From an uncultured Sphingomonas sp. (lineage in GTDB: Bacteria; Pseudomonadota; Alphaproteobacteria; Sphingomonadales; Sphingomonadaceae): a stretch of 50,614 nucleotides of DNA. The notes beneath the pieces are model-generated. The model searched no databases. It was not told the DNA's origin and worked only from the letters and a program-made list of their open reading frames with translations. Shown here one piece after another: positions 1-7,746 of this stretch. Made by a program: the position numbers and the translations under genes. Numbering within the stretch: position 1 is the first letter of the stretch; every line of letters starts with the position of its first letter. The stretch is from NCBI GenBank assembly GCA_913775315.1, contig CAJYIX010000033.1, forward strand, positions 1 through 50,614. Direction: 5' to 3'.

Positions 1-126
1 CGGCCGTCTGAAGGACTGGCGCCGTGTCGCCACCCGCTACGATCGGTGCCCAAACGCCTTCTTCTCCGCCGTCGCCCTCGCTGCCACCATCATCTTCTGG
101 CTGTGATCAACGAGTCCTGACCCTAG
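1..126 (+). mobile_element. IS5-type insertion sequence, 3' terminal fragment
   Basis: This is the right end of an insertion sequence whose body lies left of the window. It contains the last 34 codons of a transposase (2-106). GAGTCCTGACCC at 112-123 follows and looks like the right terminal inverted repeat. CTAG at 123-126 fits the YTAR target-duplication pattern known for the IS5 group. Base composition drops sharply after about 126, consistent with entry into a different gene. The left end is not visible, so the inverted repeat and target duplication cannot be paired; the family call rests on the transposase tail and end sequence. Confidence 0.6.
2..106 (+). CDS. IS5-family transposase, C-terminal fragment
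   Basis: Frame 2 reads GRLKDWRRVATRYDRC followed by a hydrophobic tail ending FWL and a TGA at 104-106. The RLKDWRR...ATRYDR signature, which ends about 20 residues before the stop, is typical of the C terminus of the DDE transposase of IS5-type elements common in sphingomonads and xanthomonads. Only 34 residues are inside the window; the catalytic DDE residues would lie upstream. It is cut by the window edge, so nothing can be said about whether the transposase is intact. Recognition is from memory of the family and not from a search. Confidence 0.65.
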   Translation, partial: GRLKDWRRVATRYDRCPNAFFSAVALAATIIFWL

Positions 127-429
127 CGCTTCGGATGCGATCTCATAGCAAGACACAAGGTGATCCCAAGCCGCAAGGTTTGCATATCGTCTACCATTTT
201 GCAGTGACGTTTTAGCTTCAGCTAAATCAACTGCAGATTCATATCTACTAACTCTTACTTGGACGGCAGATACAGCCTCTCTGGCGGATTCAGCTGCTCC
301 TTTTGCCTGCCTAATTTGAATAATTGAAATCACAAAACCTACAAGGGTCAGGAGAAGGCCAGCGATTCCAAGAACAAGCCCCCAACCTCCAACTGCAACG
401 GCGTTAGAAGGGTCAAATAGGGCAGCCAT
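37..429 (-). pseudogene. Truncated membrane-anchored hypothetical protein, 3' end replaced by IS
   Basis: The open frame starts at ATG 429, preceded by AAAGGA at good spacing; an in-frame ATG at 537 has no such site. Residues 9-32 form one transmembrane helix, followed by a charged stretch rich in Ala, Glu and Arg (IRQAKGAAESAREAV) that may be a coiled coil. The last roughly 29 codons (about 126 down to the stop at 37) are antisense to the IS transposase end, so the native C terminus is lost and only about 101 native residues remain. The gene is much more AT-rich than its neighbours, which suggests recent acquisition. The one-helix plus coiled-coil layout is common in accessory genes of unknown role. 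No function can be assigned. Confidence 0.6.
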
Positions 430-452
430 GATTGATCCTTTGCTCGCTGCGT

Positions 453-480
453 AAGTTATTTTGTCCTCGTCAAAATGCAA
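453..480 (-). promoter_or_regulatory. Possible promoter of the truncated membrane protein
   Basis: On the minus strand TTGCAT (480-475) and TAACTT (458-453) are separated by 16 bases, 24 bases upstream of the ATG at 429. The stretch is locally AT-rich. The match to a sigma70-type promoter is partial and is not supported by anything beyond position. Confidence 0.25.
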
Positions 481-595
481 CACGGTGCTCGCTTCCGTCA
501 CCTCCATAGATGCCACGCTCCCATCCCCCCATGACACGCCCCCCCATTCCCCCTAAAGCACCCCTCGCACGCATCGCTCGCGAAGGACCTGCCGC

Positions 596-1462
596 TTGCT
601 CGTAACCACGCTTGCCGCTGCCGGCGGCTATCTCGATTATCGTTCGCTGGGGCTCGATCCGGTGGCGCTCGACCTCGGCTTCTTCCAGCTCAAATGGTAT
701 TCGCTCGCGTACATCGCGGGGATCCTGCTCGGCTGGTTCTATCTGCTCAAGCTGATCGACCGGCCCGGCGCCCCCATGGCGCGGCGGCATGCCGACGACC
801 TCGTCTTCTATGCCACGATCGGCATCATCGCGGGCGGGCGGCTGGGGTACATCACCTTCTACCGCCCCGATCTGTTCGCCAAGCCGCTCGCCATCCTGCG
901 GCTGTGGGACGGGGGCATGTCGTTCCATGGCGGCGTCATCGGCGTCACCATCGGCATCATCCTGATGGCGAGGAAGCACGGGCTGAACTGGCTGCGCATC
1001 CACGACTATGTCGCCTGCGTCGTACCGATCGGACTATTCTTCGGCCGGCTCGCCAATTTCGTGAACGGCGAATTGTGGGGCCGGCCGACCGACGTGCCCT
1101 GGGCGATCGTCTTTCCGCGCACCGGCCTCGACGTGCCGCGCCACCCGAGCCAGCTCTACGAGGCGGGGCTGGAGGGGATCGTGCTTCTGCTGCTCCTCGC
1201 CTTCTTCTTTTGGCGGACGAACGCGCGTTACTATCCCGGCCGGCTCGTCGGCATCTTCCTGCTCGGCTACGGCTCGGCGCGGTTCTTCGTCGAGTTCTTC
1301 CGAGAGGCGGACGAGCAGCTGATGTGGCTGCACGACATGACCGGCCTCAACATGGGCCAGTATCTGTGCATGCCGATGATCCTCGGCGGCCTCTTCCTGA
1401 TCGCCACGTCGAAGGGGCGGCGGCAACGTGTCGAGCCGATCGTCGGCGAGAGCATCGCCTGA
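596..1462 (+). CDS. lgt: Prolipoprotein diacylglyceryl transferase
   Basis: Lgt transfers diacylglycerol from phosphatidylglycerol to the lipobox cysteine of prolipoproteins in the inner membrane, the first step of lipoprotein maturation. The 288-residue product has about seven membrane segments. The HGG-x-IG signature is at 111-116, and [16 protein letters not shown] (151-166) matches the conserved Lgt block. The start is TTG 596, with GAAGGA 8 bases upstream. It heads a compact operon: the methyltransferase gene begins 1 base after its stop. Lipoproteins encoded in this window that would need it include the efflux outer-membrane factor at 48414-49898. Length and motifs are normal. Confidence 0.95.
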   Translation: MLVTTLAAAGGYLDYRSLGLDPVALDLGFFQLKWYSLAYIAGILLGWFYLLKLIDRPGAPMARRHADDLVFYATIGIIAGGRLGYITFYRPDLFAKPLAILRLWDGGMSFHGGVIGVTIGIILMARKHGLNWLRIHDYVACVVPIGLFFGRLANFVNGELWGRPTDVPWAIVFPRTGLDVPRHPSQLYEAGLEGIVLLLLLAFFFWRTNARYYPGRLVGIFLLGYGSARFFVEFFREADEQLMWLHDMTGLNMGQYLCMPMILGGLFLIATSKGRRQRVEPIVGESIA

Positions 1463-1463
1463 C

Positions 1464-2525
1464 GTGAGTGGCGCGAGCCCGGACGGCCCCCTGCCCGAGC
1501 GGATCGCGCGCGCGATCACGCTCGGCGGGCCGATCCCGCTGTCGCAGTTCATGGCGGCGGCGAACACGCATTATTACGACACGCGCGATCCGCTGGGCGC
1601 GCGCGGCGACTTCACGACGGCGCCCGAGATCAGCCAGATGTTCGGCGAGCTCGTCGGCCTCGCGCTCACCGATCTGTGGCACCGTGCGGGCCAGCCGGCG
1701 GCGCGATACGTCGAATACGGCCCCGGCCGCGGCACGCTGGCGGCCGATGCGCTGCGGGCGATGGCGACGGTGGGGCTCACCCCGCCGGTCCACCTGATCG
1801 AGGCGTCGGGGACGCTGCGCGAGAAACAGGCCGCGGCCGTGCCGAACGCCGAATGGCATCTCGACCTGCTCGGCGTACCCGATGACGGCGCGTTGCTGGT
1901 CGTCGCCAACGAATTCTTCGACGCGCTCCCCATCCGCCAACTCGTCAAGACGGCCGAGGGCTGGCGGGAGCGGCTGGTCGCGTGTCAGGACACGCTGTTC
2001 CTGCCTGTCGTCGGCAATACGGTGTTCGACCCGATCGTGCCGCATCATCTTCGCGATGCGCCGAACGGCTCGATCCTCGAAACCAGTCCCGCCAGCGTCG
2101 CGGTGATGCGCGTGCTCGCGCGGCGCATCGTCGCACAGGGCGGCGCGGCGATCGTCATCGACTATGGCTATGACGGCCCGCTGGTCGGCGACACGCTGCA
2201 GGCGGTGAGCGGCCACAAGTTCGCCAACCCGTTCGAGGACCCCGGCGAGCGCGACCTCACCGCGCATGTCGATTTCGGTACCCTGGCAGAGGCGGCGCGC
2301 GCCGAGGGCGCGGTCGTCCATGGGCCCGTCGGGCAGGGCGCGTTCCTCGAGGCGCTGGGCATCGGTCCACGCGCCGCCGCGCTCGCCGCCGCCGCGCCCG
2401 AAAAGGCCGCGGGGATCGAGGCCGACCGCGCCCGCCTGACCAGCGCGGACCAGATGGGCGAGCTCTTCAAGGTCGTTGCCGTCACCGCGCCGGGCTGGCC
2501 GGTGCCCGAGGGGTTCGCCGCATGA
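1464..2525 (+). CDS. SAM-dependent methyltransferase, MidA/NDUFAF7 family
   Basis: The 353-residue protein resembles the MidA/NDUFAF7 (DUF185) methyltransferases: an N-terminal region with YYDTRDPLGARGDFTTAPEIS and the SAM-binding YVEYGPGRGTLAAD motif near residue 75-90. In mitochondria NDUFAF7 methylates an arginine of a complex I subunit; whether the bacterial enzyme does so is not established here. GTG 1464, one base after the lgt stop, is preferred over ATG 1428, which lies inside lgt. The stop overlaps the start of the acetyltransferase (ATGA at 2522-2525), indicating translational coupling. Confidence 0.85.
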   Translation: MSGASPDGPLPERIARAITLGGPIPLSQFMAAANTHYYDTRDPLGARGDFTTAPEISQMFGELVGLALTDLWHRAGQPAARYVEYGPGRGTLAADALRAMATVGLTPPVHLIEASGTLREKQAAAVPNAEWHLDLLGVPDDGALLVVANEFFDALPIRQLVKTAEGWRERLVACQDTLFLPVVGNTVFDPIVPHHLRDAPNGSILETSPASVAVMRVLARRIVAQGGAAIVIDYGYDGPLVGDTLQAVSGHKFANPFEDPGERDLTAHVDFGTLAEAARAEGAVVHGPVGQGAFLEALGIGPRAAALAAAAPEKAAGIEADRARLTSADQMGELFKVVAVTAPGWPVPEGFAA

Positions 2526-3025
2526 TTACCTATCGCGACGCCCGCCCCGACGATGCGGAGGCGCTGTCGGCGATGGCGCAGCAGAGCTTCATCGAGACGT
2601 TCGGCCCGCTCTATGCCCCCGCCGACCTCGACGCGTTCCTCGAACAGGCGATGTCGCCCGCGGCCTATGCGCGGCAACTCGCCGACCCGGCGTACCGCAT
2701 CCACCTCGCACTGATCGAGGGGCAGCCGGTGGGCTTCGCCAAGATCGGCGGCAATTATTTCGAGGGGTTCGACGCCGCCGCGCCGTGTCTGCACCAGCTC
2801 TACGTCCTGTCGGCGCATCACGGCGACGGGGTGGGAAAGCGGCTGATGGACTGGGTGCTGGCGACCGCGCAGACCCTCGGCGACGAGCTTTATCTCAGCG
2901 TCTATATCGACAACCACCGCGCGCGGCGCTTTTACGACCGGCTTGGCTTCGTGAAGGTGGGCGATTACATCTTCAAGGTCGGCGATCATGAGGATCACGA
3001 CATCATCATGCGGCTGACACTGTGA
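2522..3025 (+). CDS. GNAT family N-acetyltransferase
   Basis: This is a 167-residue single-domain acetyltransferase. An acetyl-CoA binding segment is seen in LYVLSAHHGDGVGKRLM (a variant of the R/Q-x-x-G-x-G/A loop) and a C-terminal ARRFYDRLGFVKVGDY block typical of the Gcn5 fold. The substrate is not predictable from sequence; the C-terminal pattern is often seen in small-molecule or protein N-terminal acetyltransferases. It overlaps the upstream methyltransferase (ATGA) and the downstream pgeF (GTGA at 3022-3025). Confidence 0.85.
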   Translation: MITYRDARPDDAEALSAMAQQSFIETFGPLYAPADLDAFLEQAMSPAAYARQLADPAYRIHLALIEGQPVGFAKIGGNYFEGFDAAAPCLHQLYVLSAHHGDGVGKRLMDWVLATAQTLGDELYLSVYIDNHRARRFYDRLGFVKVGDYIFKVGDHEDHDIIMRLTL

Positions 3026-3783
3026 GCGTCGAAGTCATCCGCACGGGGGCGCTGGACGGGGTGGCGCACGGCTTTCTCGGCCGGCGCGGCGGCGTATCGA
3101 CGGGTATCCATGCCGGCCTCAACGTCGGCACCGGGTCGAGCGACGAGCGCGACGCCATCGCCCGCAATCGCGACCTCGCCGCCGCCGCGGTGCTGCCCGG
3201 CGCGGCGCTGGTGACGGTGCATCAGGTGCATTCGCCCGACGCGGTGACGGTCGACGCCCCCTTCCCCGGCGAGCGCCCGCGGGCTGACGCGCTGGTGACG
3301 CGCACCCCCGGCCTGCTGCTCGGCATCCTCACCGCCGACTGTGCGCCCGTGCTGTTCGCCGATCGCGAGGCGGGCGTCGTGGGGGCTGCGCATGCCGGCT
3401 GGAAGGGGGCGATCGGCGGCGTCACCGATGCGACGATCGCCGCGATGGAAGCGCTCGGCGCCGACCGCACCCGCATCGCCGCCGCGATCGGCCCGTGCAT
3501 CGCGCGGGCGAGCTATGAGGTCGATGCCGGCTTCGCCGGTCGCTTCTGCGCCCAGGACCCGGAGAACGAACGCTTCTTTGCCGAGGGACGGCGCGAGGGT
3601 CATTTCCAGTTCGACCTAGAGGGCTATGTCGCCGCCCGCCTCGCCGCCGCGGGGATCGGCAGGGTGGAGATGCTCGGCCTCGACACCTATTCCGACGAGG
3701 ATCGGTTCTTCAGCTTCCGCCGTGCGACGCACCTGGGCGAACCCGACTATGGCCGCCAGATCAGCCTGATCGGTTTGATTTGA
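3022..3783 (+). CDS. pgeF: Peptidoglycan editing factor / multicopper polyphenol oxidase family
   Basis: This 253-residue YfiH/PgeF (DUF152, LACC1-like) protein has the conserved metal and catalytic residues: HQVH at 67-70, TADCAPVLF near 105-113 and AHAGWKG near 121-127. Family members act as purine-nucleoside phosphorylase/deaminase-like enzymes, and in E. coli PgeF prevents misincorporation of L-serine into peptidoglycan. The older laccase annotation is less secure. Start GTG 3022 overlaps the stop of the acetyltransferase gene. It ends 54 bases before the start of the next gene. Confidence 0.92.
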   Translation: MSVEVIRTGALDGVAHGFLGRRGGVSTGIHAGLNVGTGSSDERDAIARNRDLAAAAVLPGAALVTVHQVHSPDAVTVDAPFPGERPRADALVTRTPGLLLGILTADCAPVLFADREAGVVGAAHAGWKGAIGGVTDATIAAMEALGADRTRIAAAIGPCIARASYEVDAGFAGRFCAQDPENERFFAEGRREGHFQFDLEGYVAARLAAAGIGRVEMLGLDTYSDEDRFFSFRRATHLGEPDYGRQISLIGLI

Positions 3784-3837
3784 TCGAACCGCCCCCGGCG
3801 CGCTAGGATGGTTTCAACAGATACCAAGGAGCCTGCC

Positions 3838-5160
3838 GTGAGCGAACCCACCGAAGCCGACCTGACCGGCGTCCCCGCCGATACCGGCCGCCATAATCCC
3901 AAGCCCGCGGTCGAGACGATCGGCAATCGCCGCTTGAAGCCCTCGACGCTGATGATGGGCCATGGCTTCGATCCGGCGCTGTCGGAGGGGTCGCTGAAGC
4001 CGCCGGTGTTCCTCACCTCGACCTTCGTCTTCCCCAATGCCGCCGCGGGCAAGCGCCATTTCGAGGGCGTGACGGGCAAGCGGCCGGGCGGAGCCGAAGG
4101 CCTCGTCTATTCGCGCTTCAACGGCCCCAACCAGGAGATCCTCGAGGATCGGCTGGGCGTCTGGGAGGATGCCGAGGATGCGCTGACCTTTTCGTCGGGC
4201 ATGTCGGCGATCGGCACGCTGTTCCTCGCCTTCGTCCAGCCGGGCGACGTGATCGTCCATTCCGGCCCGCTCTATGCCGCGACCGAGACGATGATCGCGC
4301 GCCTGCTCGGCAAGTTCGGCGTCGAATGGCTCGACTTCCCCGCCGGCGCTGAACAGGCAGAGATCGAGGCGGTGCTGGAGCAGGCCAAGGCCAAGGGCCG
4401 CGTGCCGCTCATCTATCTCGAAAGCCCGGCGAACCCCACCAACGTGCTGGTCGATGTCGAAGCCGTCGCCGCGGCGCGCGATGCGGTGTTCGGCGATGCG
4501 GACGAGAAGCCGCCGATCGCGATCGACAACACGTTCCTCGGCCCGCTGTGGCAACAGCCGCTAAAGCATGGTGCGGACCTAGTCGTCTACAGCCTCACCA
4601 AATATGTCGGGGGGCACTCCGACCTCGTGGCGGGCGGCGTGCTCGGCTCGCGCAAGCACATGGACACGGTGCGCGCGATCCGGAACACGCTCGGCACCAT
4701 CCTCGACCCCAACACCGCCTGGATGCTGCTGCGCAGCCTCGAGACGCTGGAGCTGCGCATGAGCCGCGCGGGCGAGAATGCGGCCAAGGTCTGCGAATGG
4801 CTGAATGGCCACCCCAAGGTCGAGCGCGTCGGCTATCTCGGCTTCCTGAAGGACGACCGCCAGGCCGATATCTACGCCCGCCACTGCACCGGCGCGGGCT
4901 CGACCTTCTCGCTGTACCTCAAGGGCGGGGAGCGCGAGGCGTTCGCCTTCCTCGACGCGCTCAAGATCGCCAAGCTCGCGGTCAGCCTCGGCGGGACGGA
5001 GACGCTCGCCTCGGCGCCGGCGGCGATGACGCACCTGTCGGTGCCCGATGCGCGAAAGGCCGCGCTCGGCATCACCAACAACCTCGTGCGCATTTCGATC
5101 GGTGTCGAGGATGCCGACGACCTGATCGCCGACTTCGAACAGGCACTGGCGGCGATCTGA
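3838..5160 (+). CDS. Cystathionine gamma-synthase family PLP-dependent enzyme
   Basis: This is a fold-type I PLP enzyme of the Cys/Met metabolism family (440 residues). The PLP lysine is K255 in YSLTKYVGGHSD, the phosphate-binding YSRFNGPN block lies at 91-98, and FSSGMSAI is present near 118-125. GTG 3838, 7 bases after AAGGA, is preferred over ATG 3808. It is longer than classical MetB/MetC (about 390), with an N-terminal extension and an internal insert around VTGKRPGGAEG. These mark the separate cystathionine gamma-synthase-like clade common in alphaproteobacteria, so the exact reaction (gamma-synthase, gamma-lyase or sulfhydrylase) is uncertain. No met genes lie next to it. Confidence 0.85.
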   Translation: MSEPTEADLTGVPADTGRHNPKPAVETIGNRRLKPSTLMMGHGFDPALSEGSLKPPVFLTSTFVFPNAAAGKRHFEGVTGKRPGGAEGLVYSRFNGPNQEILEDRLGVWEDAEDALTFSSGMSAIGTLFLAFVQPGDVIVHSGPLYAATETMIARLLGKFGVEWLDFPAGAEQAEIEAVLEQAKAKGRVPLIYLESPANPTNVLVDVEAVAAARDAVFGDADEKPPIAIDNTFLGPLWQQPLKHGADLVVYSLTKYVGGHSDLVAGGVLGSRKHMDTVRAIRNTLGTILDPNTAWMLLRSLETLELRMSRAGENAAKVCEWLNGHPKVERVGYLGFLKDDRQADIYARHCTGAGSTFSLYLKGGEREAFAFLDALKIAKLAVSLGGTETLASAPAAMTHLSVPDARKAALGITNNLVRISIGVEDADDLIADFEQALAAI

Positions 5161-5192
5161 CCGGACGGCCGATCGGGAACGGGAGAAACGGC

Positions 5193-5582
5193 ATGATCTA
5201 TATCGCGCTCAATATCGTCCCGATCCTGATCGCCACCCTCGCCGGTCTCGCCATCGGCGCGGTTGTCTGGCGCCGCGCGGCGAGCGATGCGGCACTCCGC
5301 CGGCTGTTGCCCTTCGCGATGGTGGCGGAGTTCTGGCTCGCCTCGATCCTCGCCGGCGCGCTCATTCTCGCGCCGCCGCGGGGCAGCGCATGGACGATGG
5401 CGCTGGGCAGCGCGTTCGTGATCTGGATCGGCTTCGTCGTCCCCGCACTAATCGTGACGCAGCGGGTGCGCGGCGTGCGGTGGGGCGCGATCGGGACGGA
5501 TTGCGCGCACTGGCTTGTGGTGATGCTGGTTCAGGCGGCGGTGATGCAGGCCTGGGGGCTGGTGCCGCCGCCGGTTTCGTGA
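5193..5582 (+). CDS. Small polytopic membrane protein (DUF1761-like)
   Basis: The 129-residue protein starts at ATG 5193 with GGGAG 7 bases upstream, 32 bases after the PLP enzyme. It has four predicted membrane helices (about 4-25, 38-58, 64-88 and 103-122) and short loops. Size, helix layout and the GAVVWR end of the first helix recall DUF1761 proteins, whose function is unknown. The position suggests co-transcription with the upstream gene. Confidence 0.6.
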   Translation: MIYIALNIVPILIATLAGLAIGAVVWRRAASDAALRRLLPFAMVAEFWLASILAGALILAPPRGSAWTMALGSAFVIWIGFVVPALIVTQRVRGVRWGAIGTDCAHWLVVMLVQAAVMQAWGLVPPPVS

Positions 5583-5591
5583 GGGGCGCGC

Positions 5592-5670
5592 CGCGGCAAA
5601 GCCGCGTCGTCGGACGCCCGTTGGGCGCCGGCCGCGCCGCCGATTAGCTTCGCTAATCCGCTACGGCGGC
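5592..5670. repeat. Three tandem hairpins with 3-base loops
   Basis: Three perfect short palindromes follow each other: CGCGGC-AAA-GCCGCG (5592-5606), CGCCC-GTT-GGGCG (5615-5627) and GATTAGC-TTC-GCTAATC (5642-5658). The last is enclosed by GCCGCC (5636-5641) and GGCGGC (5665-5670). The array lies just downstream of the tRNA gene on its strand and between convergent transcripts, so it may terminate both, although no T-run is present. Confidence 0.6.
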
Positions 5671-5673
5671 GGC

Positions 5674-5747
5674 TGGAGCGGGTAGCGGGAATCGAACCCG
5701 CGTATTCAGCTTGGAAGGCTGCTGCACTACCATTGTGCTATACCCGC
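5674..5747 (-). tRNA. tRNA-Gly (anticodon TCC)
   Basis: Read on the minus strand, the 7-base acceptor arm GCGGGTA pairs with TACCCGC. The anticodon loop CTTCCAA gives TCC, the T-loop is GGTTCGATTC, the discriminator is T, and CCA is encoded at 5676-5674. Length is 74 including CCA. The tRNA reads GGA and, by wobble, GGG codons. Confidence 0.95.
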
Positions 5748-5752
5748 TCGCT

Positions 5753-5776
5753 GCCCCGCCGATACCGCGGCGGGGC
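5753..5776. terminator. Strong GC hairpin between hbd and tRNA-Gly
   Basis: A 9-bp perfect stem, GCCCCGCCG/CGGCGGGGC, with a 6-base loop, sits 16 bases past the hbd stop and just upstream of the tRNA 5' end. It lacks a T-run, so it is at best a weak intrinsic terminator or an RNA-stabilising 3' structure. Confidence 0.45.
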
Positions 5777-5791
5777 GACGCCGACAAGGGC

Positions 5792-6661
5792 CTAGCGCGT
5801 CGGCACCGGCTCCGGCCCCGTCCAGTCGTAGAAGCCACGGCCGCACTTCTTGCCGACCCAGCCGGCCTCGACATATTTGACGAGCAACGGCGCGGGGCGG
5901 AACTTGGGATCGCCCGTCCCCTCGAACAGCACGCGGCAGATGTCGAGGCAGGTGTCGAGGCCGATGAAGTCGGCGAGCGTCAGCGGCCCCATTGGGTGGT
6001 TCAGACCCAGCCGGACCGCGGTGTCGATGTCGCGGATCGTCGCCACGCCCTCGCCAAGGGCGAAGCACGCCTCGTTCAGCATCGGCAGCAGCACCCGGTT
6101 GACGATGAAGCCCGGCGCGTCGTTCGCATGGACGATCTCCTTGCCCAGGCTCCGCCCGAACGCCTCGACCGCGGCGACCGTCGCGTCGGCGGTGGCAAGG
6201 CCGCGGATCAGCTCGATCAGCCCCATGACAGGTACCGGATTGAAGAAATGGACGCCCATGAACCGCGCGGGATCGGGCGACGCCTGCGCCAGCCGCGTGA
6301 TCGGGATCGACGAGGTGTTGGAGGCGAGGATCGCGGTGTCCGACAGCACCCGGCCGACATTCTCGAAGATCTGGCGCTTGATCGCCTCCTTCTCGGTCGC
6401 CGCCTCGATGACGAGGTCGCATGCCCCCATTGCCTCGACCCCGCCGACGCATTCGAGGCGGCCGAGCGCGGCGTCGCGGTCGTCGGCGGTGATCTTTTCC
6501 TTCTCGACCGCGCGGGCGAGCAGCTTGGCGATCCCCGCCTTGCCCTTCTCAGCGCGCGCCTGATCGACGTCGGACAGGAGCACGCGGTAGCCGGCCTGCG
6601 CCGACACCTGGGCGATCCCCGCCCCCATCTGGCCCGCGCCGATCACGCCAATCGTCTTCAT
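5792..6661 (-). CDS. hbd: 3-hydroxybutyryl-CoA dehydrogenase
   Basis: This NAD(P)-dependent 3-hydroxyacyl-CoA dehydrogenase (289 residues) interconverts 3-hydroxybutyryl-CoA and acetoacetyl-CoA. The Rossmann motif VIGAGQMGAG is at 6-15, SNTSSIPI at 114-121 and catalytic H138 in HFFNPVPVM; the C-terminal dimer domain contains NHPMGPLTLADFIGLD. The start is ATG 6661, preceded by AGGAG; a 20-residue upstream extension to 6721 is unlikely. It is a free-standing gene here: the etfAB genes often found beside it in alphaproteobacteria are absent. It faces the tRNA gene downstream and is divergent from the DUF1176 gene. Confidence 0.93.
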   Translation of the reverse strand: MKTIGVIGAGQMGAGIAQVSAQAGYRVLLSDVDQARAEKGKAGIAKLLARAVEKEKITADDRDAALGRLECVGGVEAMGACDLVIEAATEKEAIKRQIFENVGRVLSDTAILASNTSSIPITRLAQASPDPARFMGVHFFNPVPVMGLIELIRGLATADATVAAVEAFGRSLGKEIVHANDAPGFIVNRVLLPMLNEACFALGEGVATIRDIDTAVRLGLNHPMGPLTLADFIGLDTCLDICRVLFEGTGDPKFRPAPLLVKYVEAGWVGKKCGRGFYDWTGPEPVPTR

Positions 6662-6726
6662 CGCATTCGCTCCTGGTTCGTCTTTTCGATTGCCGCGTCG
6701 CTTAGCGGGTGGGACAAGCACTGGCT

Positions 6727-7734
6727 ATGCTGACCCGCGCCTTCGCCGGCCTTGCCGCGCTCGCCCTCGCTCTGCCCGCTTCGGCACAAACGGTGAAGCC
6801 GGGGACGCTCAAGACCTTTCGCGACTGGACCGTCGGCTGCGACAATGGCGGGCGGTGCAAGGCGGTGGTGCTGGCGCCGGAGGACGGCAGCCCCGACGAA
6901 TGGCCGGGGTTCATGCTCTCGATCGAGCGCGAGGCGGGGCCGGGCGGCGCGGTGACGATCGCCCTGTCGGGGCAGGAGGACGCGCAGCCACCGGTGGCGA
7001 TCCTGATCGACGGCAAGCCGGCGGCGACGATGCACGGCAAGGCGATCACCGGGGCCGAGGCAAGCCGGCTGGCCGCCGCCCTAGCCGGCGGTACGCGCGC
7101 GATGATCCGCGCGGGCGGAAAGAGCGCGGTCAACTCGCTCGCCGGGCTGGCGGCGGCGCTGCGCTATATCGACGCCGAGCAGAAGCGCGTGGGGACCGTG
7201 GGTGCGCTGATCGCGAAGGGGCCTGCGCCCGACGTAACCGCAGCGCCGGCCTTGCCCACAGTGCGCGCACTCGCGCCTGCGGGCAAGCCGGCGGCGCTCT
7301 CACCGGCCCGTATCGCCGGACTGCGCAAGAGCGCCGGATGCGGGATCACCGACGACAGGGACGGACCGCCCGCGACCGAACGCCACGCACTCGGCGGGGG
7401 CGACACGCTGGTCCTGATGCCGTGCGACAGCGGCGCGTACAACTTCATCTCCTCGCTCTACGTCATCAGCCGCGACGGCAAGGTGCGGCCCGCACAGACC
7501 GACGCGCCGGCGGGCATGGACCCGGACGCCAAGGTGCCGAGTGTCGTCAACGGCAGCTTCGAACGCGGCATCCTGTCGAGCTATGCCAAGGGTCGCGGCA
7601 TCGGCGATTGCGGCACGATCCAGGAATTCGCCTGGGACGGCCGCCGCTTTCGTCTGACCGAGCAGAGCGAAATGGGCGAATGCCGGGGCAGCACCGACTA
7701 TATCACGACATGGCGGGCGCGGGTGGTGCGCTGA
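6727..7734 (+). CDS. Exported DUF1176 family protein
   Basis: The 335-residue protein begins with a Sec signal peptide (MLTRAFAGLAALALALPASAQ, cleavage after about residue 21). The mature part has the DUF1176 features: the KTFRDWTVGCDNG start, which also recalls invasion-associated locus B proteins, paired cysteines, and a C-terminal GDCG...GECRG segment. The family is periplasmic and of unknown function. ATG 6727 gives the cleanest signal peptide; GTG 6709 would add six residues. It is convergent with the serine hydrolase 12 bases downstream, with no terminator between them. Confidence 0.8.
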   Translation: MLTRAFAGLAALALALPASAQTVKPGTLKTFRDWTVGCDNGGRCKAVVLAPEDGSPDEWPGFMLSIEREAGPGGAVTIALSGQEDAQPPVAILIDGKPAATMHGKAITGAEASRLAAALAGGTRAMIRAGGKSAVNSLAGLAAALRYIDAEQKRVGTVGALIAKGPAPDVTAAPALPTVRALAPAGKPAALSPARIAGLRKSAGCGITDDRDGPPATERHALGGGDTLVLMPCDSGAYNFISSLYVISRDGKVRPAQTDAPAGMDPDAKVPSVVNGSFERGILSSYAKGRGIGDCGTIQEFAWDGRRFRLTEQSEMGECRGSTDYITTWRARVVR

Positions 7735-7746
7735 CGAAGCGGAAGC

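Noticed and set aside
430-537. N-terminal extension of the truncated membrane protein to ATG 537
   Set aside because: No ribosome site at 537, whereas ATG 429 has AAAGGA at good spacing and the product then starts next to its membrane helix.
5592-5670. CRISPR array
   Set aside because: The three hairpins differ in sequence, have no unique spacers and no cas genes are near.
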